From NCBI GenBank assembly GCA_964610885.1, contig CAZSWR010000023.1, positions 1 to 40,067 on the forward strand: a stretch of DNA of 40,067 bases, written 5' to 3'. Under the pieces are notes generated by a model. That model saw nothing but the letters and a program-made list of their open reading frames with translations, was not told the DNA's origin and did not search any database. Positions 33,074 to 40,067 of this stretch are shown here, piece by piece. The translations under genes were made by a program, and so were the position numbers. This DNA is from CAZSWR01 sp964610885. Its GTDB lineage: Bacteria; Bacteroidota; Ignavibacteria; Kapaibacteriales; UBA2268. Every line of letters begins with the position of its first letter. Positions within the stretch are counted from its first letter, which is position 1.

Positions 33074-33292
33074 AGGCTGTCGGAAAATGTATTCTTGCGC
33101 CCACCCACCGGTTAACCAGTGGGTTCGATCACATTCCTATCTCTAATATTGTCAGTGTTTTACACTAATCTTTTCTTTGTCACCCTTTGCCAAAGCAGGG
33201 CTGGAGTGATATGTCGATATTCAACGACTTACTACGATGCTTGCAACGGGCTAAAACCCATTGTTGCAAATCTTGTACTATTTCAACAGCCT
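33074..33292 (+). mobile_element. MITE-like element with AGGCTGTYGRAAA ends, carrying copy C of the CCCACGGG repeat
   Basis: 219 bp. The left end AGGCTGTCGGAAA is inverted at the right end (TTTCAACAGCCT). Inside: CCCACCGGTTAACCAGTGGG (33104), a TATCTCTAATATTGTC block, a CCCTTTGCCAAAGCAGGG hairpin, CGACTTACTACGATGC, and a TTGCAAC...GTTGCAA hairpin (33241-33269). This copy shows where the whole element begins and ends. Its ends resemble those of the element at 19440. No coding capacity. Confidence 0.75.
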
Positions 33293-33369
33293 TCAAAGGC
33301 CACGTCCTCGGGATTTCGCATCCATACTTATCAATTTACAGAAGGAAAACCATGCGGTATCCCGAAGTC

Positions 33370-33756
33370 TTATTTCGACAGGAAATAGAAACTTGCCATG
33401 ATGAGAATCATGCCGATGATTTTGTTAAGAGAAATAATCTCACCAAAGAATGCAAATCCGCCCAAAGCTGCCAGCAACAAATTGAGGGTCATCGAAACCG
33501 GAACGGCCGTGCTGACGTCCATTTTGGCCAAACCGGCCATCCAAAAGGCTGCCCCGGCGAACATAAGGAAAATACCTCCGGCGCCGGCTGGAGTGGAAAC
33601 TAATCGGCCAAACGCACCGGCAGCATTGGCAACTCCATCGAAACTAATATCGCCGGCGCGAGTAATCTCTGCCTTCAAAAGCAAATTGGCGCAGGAATTC
33701 AGCAGCGCACTTGCAAAAACCATTCCCCAAGATAGAAGGATATTTTTAATGTCCAT
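33370..33756 (-). CDS. Small DMT-superfamily membrane protein (SMR/EamA-like)
   Basis: 128 residues with four hydrophobic helices (~8-27, 62-82, 86-104, 110-126). The pattern VPVSMTLNLLLAALGGFAFFGE...IGMILI resembles the last helices of small multidrug resistance and EamA transporters, which work as dimers. The conserved membrane Glu of helix 1 in EmrE is not clearly present, so drug export should not be assumed. Lone gene between repeat-rich gaps. Substrate unknown. Confidence 0.72.
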   Translation of the reverse strand: MDIKNILLSWGMVFASALLNSCANLLLKAEITRAGDISFDGVANAAGAFGRLVSTPAGAGGIFLMFAGAAFWMAGLAKMDVSTAVPVSMTLNLLLAALGGFAFFGEIISLNKIIGMILIMASFYFLSK

Positions 33757-33832
33757 TAGATTTACTTAAATCAAAAAATTCACAAATCTCAAATTGCAAA
33801 ATAACGCAATTTGCCGAGACACAACACCATTT

Positions 33833-33920
33833 CTAATATAAGGAAAAATGAATTCATATTAATCTTTCCTTTCGTCATTGCGCTGCCCTTGAAAAATAAA
33901 GTGGCAGCCGCCACCTTATT
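33833..33920 (+). repeat. Copy of the ~85-bp GAATTC...GTGGCAG-hairpin repeat
   Basis: Starts TAATATAAGGAAAAATGAAT, continues ATCTTTCCTTTCGTCATTGC and ends in AAAGTGGCAGCCGCCACCTT (hairpin). Best plus-strand copy; compare 31597-31682 and 4801-4875. Confidence 0.82.
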
Positions 33921-34319
33921 TGAACAAGCTAACCATATAGGAAGTTTGGGAATATGACGGTTCCCAACTAACCGATCCGCCTGCACGAAGGGACAAGAAT
34001 TACTGTTTCTTTCAGACAGTCGCCTGACATGAAACTGTTGGTAAATTAATGAATATTAATAATATTATATTACTTTTGTCATTGTTACTTCTTGCAGATT
34101 TTTATTCTAAGTCCAAACCGATGAGCTGGTGCGGGTTGCCTTTAGTTAATAATTTTCAAGAAAAAAAAGCGTTATTCGATGAAACAAAATCAAATTTGTT
34201 TGTCAATATCATTGTATTGAAAAATAAACCGGTGCTCCAAATATTTTGCATTGCGGAAAGGATCGGCTGGATATGATTCTGCCCGCAGAGAAAAAGTAAA
34301 CACGATAGTCATTTGTCAG

Positions 34320-34345
34320 GTTCAATTTTGAACATTTTATATAAT
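34320..34345 (+). promoter_or_regulatory. Candidate operator palindrome and -10 box, cassette 1
   Basis: GTTCAATTTTGAAC (34320-34333) is a perfect 14-base palindrome. TATAAT follows at 34340-34345, 18 bp before the ATG. The second cassette has GTTCATATTTGAAC at the same place: the arms are kept although the centre has changed. Confidence 0.45.
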
Positions 34346-34363
34346 AAATTTAATAGGTGTAAA

Positions 34364-35395
34364 ATGAGATTTGTCACATTAATGGTCGGATTTATCATCT
34401 TTTTTTGCTGTGCAAATTCAGCAAAATCAAATGTCATTATTGAAATCGGGAAAAAGCAACCATGCGGATATTCTTCGACCGGATGCCAGGACACGACCGG
34501 ATGGAACGGGAACTACGTCATGGCCGGCGATATTATGGTTGGAACGTGTAAAGTAACATATTTGATAGAATACTACGAAAAATTTTGTACTTCCCCGGAT
34601 CCTTTTTTGCAAACTTATTCTTGCCAAATTGTTGGCTTATACATACTCTCCAAAACGATGTGCAAACTGAGTTGGGAGGAGATCTATGGGATTATATACT
34701 TAAGGATTTGGAATAATGTATTCCTCAATTCGAACGTCGAAAACATTGTTTGCAACGTAAATATGGCCGGTTGCCTAACCAAAGTAGATTCCATTGAGGA
34801 CACGTATTTATCGCGCGGAGATATGACAGAAATGGTCGCAAGAAGTTCGGCAAGCGCAGGCGTACTCGATTCTCTGTTCAAGGATGGCCCCGTTCAGATT
34901 TATTCGGCAATCGTGGCTTGCGAATCCACTCGAGAATGCTGCGTAAGCAACTACAAAGTGGAATATAGCAAAGACATGAAAAAGGTCATTCATGCGGAAA
35001 AAGTTGGTCAATCATATCCCAACGACAGCAATGCGTGCGATTCGGCAAAGTCAAGAATTGGATCTTGCGTCGATGGTTGCAAATACTCCGACCTTAAATT
35101 CAACTATGCCCTGATGCGTGGCTCGGAGTTGACGTCAGTTAGCGGGCAAGCATTGGCCTACCCGAATCCGTCCGACGGCGTTGTCCGTTTCTATATTCCC
35201 AATGCACCACAAGGAAATGCCGAGTTCACTATAACGAATGCTTTGGGCATAACAGTCCGCAGGGAAACAATTTCGATCGACAGGAACGAACTAATCAAAG
35301 AAATTGATTTGTCAGGCGTTACGCCCGGCGTGTATCTGTATTCGTTCAAATTCGACGAAAAATTTTATAACGGAACAATAACAATAAATAGGTAA
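34364..35395 (+). CDS. Cysteine-rich secreted protein with T9SS type A sorting domain (cassette 1, gene A)
   Basis: 343 residues from the ATG at 34364. An upstream in-frame extension of 17 residues is rejected because its equivalent is absent in copy 2 and it would block the signal peptide (MRFVTLMVGFIIFFCCANSA). The mature part has many cysteines in fixed places: CGYSSTGC, GTCKV, KFC, SCQIV, TMCKLS, IVCNVNMAGC, ACESTRECCVSN, NACDSAKS, GSCVDGCKY. This suggests a disulphide-stabilised extracellular fold. The last ~75 residues are a T9SS sorting domain (LAYPNPSDGVVRFYIPNAPQ ... GVYLYSFKFDEK ... GTITINR). No family recognised for the first ~260 residues. Followed after 5 bp by gene B; probably one transcript. 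Confidence 0.85.
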   Translation: MRFVTLMVGFIIFFCCANSAKSNVIIEIGKKQPCGYSSTGCQDTTGWNGNYVMAGDIMVGTCKVTYLIEYYEKFCTSPDPFLQTYSCQIVGLYILSKTMCKLSWEEIYGIIYLRIWNNVFLNSNVENIVCNVNMAGCLTKVDSIEDTYLSRGDMTEMVARSSASAGVLDSLFKDGPVQIYSAIVACESTRECCVSNYKVEYSKDMKKVIHAEKVGQSYPNDSNACDSAKSRIGSCVDGCKYSDLKFNYALMRGSELTSVSGQALAYPNPSDGVVRFYIPNAPQGNAEFTITNALGITVRRETISIDRNELIKEIDLSGVTPGVYLYSFKFDEKFYNGTITINR

Positions 35396-35400
35396 AACTA

Positions 35401-36771
35401 ATGAAATATGCAATAATAATTTCGATGTTTATGATCTGCTTTGGCGCAGCACAATCGCAAATAATGATTGATTCAACAGAATACTGCGAAATCACGGGTT
35501 TTGCTGCCTATGATTCGTTGAATTACGTCTATAGCTGTGTTGTTACAAGTCCAAGGCCTTTGATGCTGTACTCGTGCATCAAGGCCACAACTGATGCGGG
35601 AAAAACATGGAGGGTCGTTATCTCGGATACGGGAACGGCTGAAACAGATTATGACAAAAAAGATTTCGTCGATATTGCCTATCTTACCAAAGATAGAATT
35701 GTCTGTTTGGCTAAGTACTCGTTCGACGATTCGGATACAACTACCGGCTTCACCTACCTGTGTAATCTGGACGGCAGCAAAACGGAGGTTTTCCAAAACT
35801 ATAGTGGTGTTTGCCGCAGAATGAGGTTCTCCGACAGTCTGCATGGAGCGGCAGCTTTCTGGGGATATCCATATGGCAATGCTATGCTAACCGAAGATGG
35901 AGGCCGTTCGTGGAATACCTGCACAATTTCAGATTATTCCTGTCTTACTATAAATTATATCCAACGCTTTGGAGCTGATACTATTATTTACAAAGGAGAG
36001 CATCCCTATACTAACCAAATGCATTTCGGTTTCACATACGACGGTGGCAAAACATGGACACGCACCATTCAGGACACACTCTGCTGGAGCGACAAACCAA
36101 TCGCTTTCTTGAATCCCAAATTGGGATACATGGCCGGATGGAGGCATGGTATTTTTCGCGATTCCATAACCAGGCTGCCGGTTGACTCTACCGCCTCGCT
36201 AATGCCTCTCATCCAAAAAACTACTGACGGAGGGCTGACGTGGACCACACTTCTGACGAGTGACAATTACAATTTCCAACTATGGGGCATTTCCGCCAAG
36301 GATGAGAAAACACTGTTTGCGATTTCCATCCTGAACTACTTATTCCGTAGTTCCGATGGCGGGATGACTTGGGACACAATCAAACTTAGTAGTAAAGTAG
36401 GCTTCACCAAAAAGCTGCAACCGTTCAATCCAAATCAAACAATCATCGTAATTGATCATAACTATATCTTTAGATGGGAAGATAGGATTACTCCGGCCGA
36501 AGAGCCTGATGCAGTAGTTGGCGAAGCATTTGCCGGCCCGAATCCATGCTCGTCCAGCACTACAATCGAGATCGAGTCCGAAGTCCAATCTCCCGGCTGG
36601 CTCCGATTGTTCAACCTCTCGGGAGAATTGGTACTGACGAAGCGAATTGATTGCAATGCCGGCAGGAACCGAATAAATATTGACGTTGGCGATTTGCCCG
36701 ATGGAATGTACTTCTGCGAAGTATCAGCTGGCAAAAATAACTTCGTGGCAAAAGTTATTGTCCGAAAATAA
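35401..36771 (+). CDS. Secreted BNR/YCF48-like propeller protein with T9SS type A sorting domain (cassette 1, gene B)
   Basis: 456 residues. Signal peptide MKYAIIISMFMICFGAAQSQ. Propeller repeats with Asp-box-like motifs: TTDAGKTWR, TEDGGRSWN, TYDGGKTWTR, TTDGGLTWTT, SSDGGMTWDT, enough for one six- or seven-bladed propeller. Several cysteines (SCVV, LYSCIK, RIVCLAK, YLCNLD, GVCRRM, NTCTISDYSCLT, DTLCW) are unusual for this fold and echo the Cys-rich partner. The C-terminal sorting domain runs from about residue 377 (FAGPNPCSSSTTIEI ... GMYFCEVSAGKNNFVAKVIV). Likely surface or secreted, with binding rather than catalysis. Pairs with gene A, 5 bp upstream. Confidence 0.88.
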   Translation: MKYAIIISMFMICFGAAQSQIMIDSTEYCEITGFAAYDSLNYVYSCVVTSPRPLMLYSCIKATTDAGKTWRVVISDTGTAETDYDKKDFVDIAYLTKDRIVCLAKYSFDDSDTTTGFTYLCNLDGSKTEVFQNYSGVCRRMRFSDSLHGAAAFWGYPYGNAMLTEDGGRSWNTCTISDYSCLTINYIQRFGADTIIYKGEHPYTNQMHFGFTYDGGKTWTRTIQDTLCWSDKPIAFLNPKLGYMAGWRHGIFRDSITRLPVDSTASLMPLIQKTTDGGLTWTTLLTSDNYNFQLWGISAKDEKTLFAISILNYLFRSSDGGMTWDTIKLSSKVGFTKKLQPFNPNQTIIVIDHNYIFRWEDRITPAEEPDAVVGEAFAGPNPCSSSTTIEIESEVQSPGWLRLFNLSGELVLTKRIDCNAGRNRINIDVGDLPDGMYFCEVSAGKNNFVAKVIVRK

Positions 36772-36791
36772 GCCTGTCGATGATTAATAAA

Positions 36792-36863
36792 AGAACCCTT
36801 CCGTAGGTTTGCAGGATAATGCATTGAAAAATTTGCACTACTTGCAAACTTCAGAAGGGTTCT
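36792..36863 (+). terminator. Long stem-loop after cassette 1
   Basis: AGAACCCTTC pairs with GAAGGGTTCT, and an inner arm GGTTTGCA pairs with TGCAAACT. It begins 21 bp after the gene B stop. The following T content is modest (GCATTGTTGT), so it may be an mRNA-stabilising hairpin or a weak terminator. A copy with matching changes is at 39644-39715. Confidence 0.55.
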
Positions 36864-37169
36864 GCATTGTTGTATCGGTAAAAAATTCTGCATTTTATTA
36901 TATTGTGTTAATAATATATTATTATTCGTTCGCTTGTGCGATCGAATTTATTTTTAAAAAATACCGAATCGATGAGCTGGTGCGGGTTGCCTTCAGTTAA
37001 TAATTTTCAAAAAAAAAAGCGTTATTCGATGAAACAAAATCAAATTTGTTTGTCAATATAAATGTATTGAAAAATATAACGGTGCTCCAAATATTTTGTA
37101 TTGCGGAAAGGATCGGCTGGATATGATTCTGCCCGCAGAGAAAAAGTAAAAACGATAGTCATTTGCTAA

Positions 37170-37195
37170 GTTCATATTTGAACATTTTATATAAT
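37170..37195 (+). promoter_or_regulatory. Candidate operator palindrome and -10 box, cassette 2
   Basis: GTTCATATTTGAAC (37170-37183) followed by TATAAT (37190-37195), 20 bp before the ATG. Arms GTTCA/TGAAC are the same as in cassette 1. Confidence 0.45.
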
Positions 37196-37215
37196 TATTC
37201 TAAAAAAGGTGTAAT

Positions 37216-38247
37216 ATGAGGTTTTTCACAATTATTGTCGGTTTTATCATACTTATTTGCTGTGCTAATTCAGCAAAATCCAATGTCATAATTGAAATCG
37301 GGAAAAAGAAGCCATGCGGATACTCTTCTCTCGGATGCCAGGACTCGACCGGGTGGAACGGGAACTACGTCATGGCCGGCGATATTTTTGTTGGAACGTG
37401 CAAAGTATCATACTTGATAGAATACTACGAAAAACTCTGCGTTTCGACGGATCCCTTTTTGCTAACATATTCTTGCCAAATTGTTAGCTTATATATACTC
37501 TCAAACACGATGTGTAAACTGAGTTGGGAGGAAATCTATGGAATAATTTACTTGAGAATTTGGAATAATATATTCAGTAAGTATAGTACTGAAAACATTG
37601 TCTGCAACGTAAATACGGCAGGTTGCCTCACCAGAGCAGATTCCATGAAGGACACATATTTATCGCGCGGGGATATAACTGAAATGGTCGCCAGAAGTTC
37701 GGCAAACGATTACACGCTCGATTCGCTGTTCAAGAATGGCCCCGTTCAGGTTTATTCGGCAATAGTGGCTTGCGAATCCACTCGAGAATGCTGCGTAAGC
37801 AACTATAAAGTGGATTATGATAGAATAGCAGGCAGGGTCGTTTATGCGGAAAAAGTGGGGCAATCATATCCGAGCGACAGCAATGCGTGCGATTCGGCAA
37901 AGTCTGATTTGGGGACTTGCACTGATGGTTGCCAATACTCCGACCTGAAATTTAACTATGCCCTGATGCGTGGTTCGGAGTTGCCGCCCATTAGTGGCCA
38001 AGCATTGGCCTACCCTAATCCATCCGACGGCGTTGTCCGTTTCTATATTCCCGATGCACCCCAAGGAAATGCCGAGTTCTCCATCACGAATGCCATGGGC
38101 ATAACAGTCCGCAAGGAAACAATTTCGCTCGACAGGAACGAATTAATCAAAGAAATCGACTTGTCAGGCGTTGCGCCCGGCGTGTATCTGTATTCTTTTA
38201 AATTCGACGAAAAATCATATAACGGAACAATAACAATAAATAGGTAA
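37216..38247 (+). CDS. Cysteine-rich secreted protein with T9SS type A sorting domain (cassette 2, gene A)
   Basis: 343 residues, same length as its copy at 34364. Signal peptide MRFFTIIVGFIILICCANSA. The cysteines aligned by eye are kept in place (CGYSSLGC, GTCKV, KLC, SCQIV, TMCKLS, IVCNVNTAGC, ACESTRECCVSN, NACDSAKS, GTCTDGCQY), while the residues between them vary, notably 154-162 (ANDYTLDSL against ASAGVLDSL) and ~196-206. This pattern fits selection for fold with drift at surface loops. The sorting domain is nearly the same as copy 1. Function unknown. Confidence 0.85.
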   Translation: MRFFTIIVGFIILICCANSAKSNVIIEIGKKKPCGYSSLGCQDSTGWNGNYVMAGDIFVGTCKVSYLIEYYEKLCVSTDPFLLTYSCQIVSLYILSNTMCKLSWEEIYGIIYLRIWNNIFSKYSTENIVCNVNTAGCLTRADSMKDTYLSRGDITEMVARSSANDYTLDSLFKNGPVQVYSAIVACESTRECCVSNYKVDYDRIAGRVVYAEKVGQSYPSDSNACDSAKSDLGTCTDGCQYSDLKFNYALMRGSELPPISGQALAYPNPSDGVVRFYIPDAPQGNAEFSITNAMGITVRKETISLDRNELIKEIDLSGVAPGVYLYSFKFDEKSYNGTITINR

Positions 38248-38252
38248 CACTA

Positions 38253-39623
38253 ATGAAATACACAATAATAATTTCGATGTTTATGCTCTGCTTTGGAGCA
38301 GCACATTCGCAAGCAATAATTGATTCGACAGAATACTGCGAAATCACGGGTTTTGCTGCCTACGATTCGCTAAATTACGTCTATAGCTGCAAAGTTACGA
38401 ATCCAAGACCTATATTGATATACTCGTGCATCAAAGCAACAACAGATGCAGGGAAAACATGGAGGGTCATTATCTCTGATAGCGCAACGGCCAAAACAGA
38501 TTGGGGCAATATTGATTTCGGTGATATTTCGTATCTTACCAAAGATAGAATTATCTGTTTGGCTAAGTACTCGTACGACGATTCGGATACAACCACCGGC
38601 TTCACTTACCTGTGCAATCTGGACGGCAGCAAAACGGAGGTCTTCCAAAACTATAGCGGAATTTGTCGCAGAATGAGATTCTCCGATAGCCTGCACGGAG
38701 CGGCGGCTTTCTGGGGATATCCATACGGCAATGCCATGCTAACCGAAGATGGAGGCCGTTCGTGGAATGTATGTACAATTTCAGATTTTTCTTGTCTTAC
38801 AATTAATTATATCCAACGCTTTGGCGCGGATACTATAATTTACAAAGGAGAACATCCATATACGAGGCGTATGCATTTCGGTTTTACTTACGACGGTGGC
38901 AAAACATGGACACGCACCATTCAAGACACACTCTGCTGGAGCGACAAGCCAATCGCTTTCCTGAATTCGAAATTGGGCTTCATGGCAGGAAGGAGGCATG
39001 GTGTTTTTCGCGATTCCATAACTGGGCTGCCGGTTGACTCGACCGCCTCGCTTATGCCTCTCATCCAAAAAACTACCGACGGAGGGCTGACATGGACCAC
39101 ACTTCTGACGAGCGACAATTACGTTTTCCAACTTTGGGGTATCTCCGCCAAGGATGAGAAAACACTGTTTGCTATTTCCATACTGAACTACTTATTCCGT
39201 AGTACCGATGGCGGGATGACATGGGACACTATCAAACTTAGCAAAAAAGTCGGATTCACCCAAAAGCTACAACCGCTCAATCAAAATCAAACTATCATTG
39301 TAATTGAACATAACTATATCTTTAGATGGGATGATATGATTACTCAGGCGGAAGTGCCTGAAGCAACAGTTTGCGAAGTATTTGCCGGCCCGAATCCATG
39401 CTCGTCAAGTACGTCGATCGAGTTCGAGTCCGAAGTCCTATCTCCCGGCTGGCTCCGATTGTTCAATCTCTCAGGAGAATTGGTACTGACGAAGCGAATT
39501 GATTGCAATGCCGGCAGGAACCGAATAAATATTGACGTTGGCGATTTGCCCGATGGAATGTACTTCTGCGAAGTATCAGCTGGCAAAAACAACTTCGTGG
39601 CAAAGGTTATTGTCCGGAAATAA
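38253..39623 (+). CDS. Secreted BNR/YCF48-like propeller protein with T9SS type A sorting domain (cassette 2, gene B)
   Basis: 456 residues, same length as its copy at 35401 and in the same 5-bp spacing to gene A. Signal peptide MKYTIIISMFMLCFGAAHSQ. Same propeller motifs (TTDAGKTWR, TEDGGRSWN, TYDGGKTWTR, TTDGGLTWTT, STDGGMTWDT). The main divergent patch is residues ~76-92 (DSATAKTDWGNIDFGDI against DTGTAETDYDKKDFVDI), probably a loop. The last part is almost identical in DNA to copy 1, with 116 identical bases at 39474-39589. Predicted surface or secreted binding protein; partner unknown. Confidence 0.88.
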   Translation: MKYTIIISMFMLCFGAAHSQAIIDSTEYCEITGFAAYDSLNYVYSCKVTNPRPILIYSCIKATTDAGKTWRVIISDSATAKTDWGNIDFGDISYLTKDRIICLAKYSYDDSDTTTGFTYLCNLDGSKTEVFQNYSGICRRMRFSDSLHGAAAFWGYPYGNAMLTEDGGRSWNVCTISDFSCLTINYIQRFGADTIIYKGEHPYTRRMHFGFTYDGGKTWTRTIQDTLCWSDKPIAFLNSKLGFMAGRRHGVFRDSITGLPVDSTASLMPLIQKTTDGGLTWTTLLTSDNYVFQLWGISAKDEKTLFAISILNYLFRSTDGGMTWDTIKLSKKVGFTQKLQPLNQNQTIIVIEHNYIFRWDDMITQAEVPEATVCEVFAGPNPCSSSTSIEFESEVLSPGWLRLFNLSGELVLTKRIDCNAGRNRINIDVGDLPDGMYFCEVSAGKNNFVAKVIVRK

Positions 39624-39643
39624 ACCGGTCGATGATAATTACA

Positions 39644-39715
39644 AGAACCCTTCCGTAGGTTCGCAGGGTATGGCATTGAAAAATATGCGCTGCTTGCAAA
39701 CTTCGGAAGGGTTCT
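39644..39715 (+). terminator. Long stem-loop after cassette 2
   Basis: AGAACCCTTC / GAAGGGTTCT outer stem, inner arm TTGCAAACTT partly pairing with AGGTTCGCAGG. Followed by GCTTTGTTTC. Copy of the hairpin at 36792-36863. Confidence 0.55.
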
Positions 39716-40067
39716 GCTTTGTTTCGCCGGCTGTTGCTGCCTTGGGAACAATGCTGGCAATGTATGTATTATTTTTTTGGTAAAATAGTTTGGATACAGT
39801 TCGGAAAGCATACGCCATACGATTGATCAGTACATCATCACATAACCACATCAGCTAAATAACCAATCCTCGAATTTTTGATTCATCCAAATCAGTAATT
39901 ACCCCCCTGGAATTCAACTTCGGAACAGATTTTTTTTTACTTTTGTAATGCTTTTAGATAACCAAACTTAGGGCTAGAATTGCATTTTTGAGGCGAGAAA
40001 AAGTGAAAAATTTATTTGGTTCGCATCGAAATATTCCTTAATTTTGAATTCTCATTTGGGCCCGTAG
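39716..40067. other. Right-edge non-coding sequence with a reversed GATTAGCTGATGTG tract
   Basis: After the second hairpin, 39815-39880 read on the minus strand gives CGAGGATTGGTTATTTAGCT GATGTGGTTATGTGATGATG, the same degenerate repeat as 2075-2434. The rest (to 40067) is AT-rich with a T run at 39930-39938; no gene seen. Confidence 0.6.

Larger units (their letters stand above)
33757..34363. other. Strand-switch gap: repeat copy plus leader of the duplicated cassette
   Basis: Divergent region between the SMR-like gene (minus) and cassette 1 (plus). It contains a GTGGCAG-hairpin repeat (33833-33920) and, from about 34118, ~245 bp repeated upstream of cassette 2 at about 36969-37215. A short open frame (34049-34276) does not keep its frame in the second copy. 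Confidence 0.65.
34118..36863 (+). repeat. Tandem duplication unit 1 (leader + two T9SS cargo genes + hairpin)
   Basis: Aligns with 36969-39715 at a nearly constant offset of 2850-2852 bp. It covers the ~245-bp leader, both genes and the 3' hairpin. The two units are separated by about 100 bp of unrelated AT-rich sequence. Gene lengths and the 5-bp gap between genes are identical in both units; differences are nearly all substitutions. Confidence 0.95.
36772..37215. other. Gap between the two cassettes
   Basis: Hairpin of cassette 1, then about 100 bp of AT-rich unrelated sequence (36864-36968), then the leader of cassette 2 (from ~36969) homologous to 34118-34363. A stray open frame over the hairpin (36809-37000) is not conserved after cassette 2. 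Confidence 0.65.
36969..39715 (+). repeat. Tandem duplication unit 2
   Basis: Second copy of 34118-36863, same gene order and lengths. Proteins are about four-fifths identical or more by eye; the leader and the 3' end of gene B are nearly identical at the DNA level. Confidence 0.95.

Noticed and set aside
34049..34276. 75-codon ORF with hydrophobic N-terminus before cassette 1
   Set aside because: Its N-terminal part is not in the duplicated leader and its frame is broken by a one-base change in copy 2, so it is not called as a gene; kept as a finding on the leader.
36809..37000. 63-codon ORF after cassette 1
   Set aside because: Runs across the hairpin and an AT-rich spacer; no equivalent frame is kept after cassette 2.

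Overview
The window looks like a chromosome segment from a Gram-negative member of the Bacteroidota/Chlorobiota/Ignavibacteria/Kapabacteria side of the FCB superphylum. The evidence is six secreted proteins with C-terminal domains of the type IX secretion (T9SS) sorting class, lipoproteins and a large outer-membrane barrel protein, weak or absent Shine-Dalgarno sites, and several genes that seem to start at TTG. The exact taxon is an inference. No ribosomal RNA, tRNA, CRISPR array, prophage or intact transposase was seen.

Layout. From 1 to about 33.8 kb nearly everything is on the minus strand; aspartyl-tRNA synthetase (26.6-28.4 kb) is the only plus-strand gene there. In order: a TPR protein cut by the left edge; a T9SS-exported beta-propeller protein; a DUF3108 protein; a membrane PAS sensor with no kinase domain; a GlcD-type FAD oxidase; a SpoU RNA methylase overlapping an endonuclease/exonuclease/phosphatase-fold lipoprotein; a 1419-residue subtilisin-like T9SS protease; an aspartate kinase / FAD oxidoreductase pair; a metallopeptidase + TolB propeller + outer-membrane barrel fusion; a lipoprotein / GT-C glycosyltransferase pair; aspS; an isolated nuoAB pair; a small unknown protein with a TIGR01777-type epimerase; a metallophosphatase with a second SpoU methylase; and a small DMT/SMR-like membrane protein.

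From about 34.1 kb to 39.7 kb the strand switches and base composition looks more AT-rich. Here a two-gene cassette is tandemly duplicated with exactly conserved gene lengths (343 + 456 residues, twice). Each cassette encodes a cysteine-rich secreted protein and a BNR/YCF48-like propeller protein, both with T9SS sorting domains, behind a shared leader that carries a conserved palindrome next to a TATAAT box. This is the most system-like and least explained part of the window.

Almost every gap above 250 bp is packed with short non-coding palindromic repeats, which fall into at least six recognisable families with copies elsewhere in the same window. Several have terminal inverted repeats, and one shows an apparent target-site duplication (19.4-19.6 kb). 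They look like MITE/REP-type elements mobilised by enzymes encoded elsewhere.

Limits: all calls come from reading sequence and translations by eye. No database search, profile search, folding program or signal-peptide predictor was run. Identity statements come from manual alignment.
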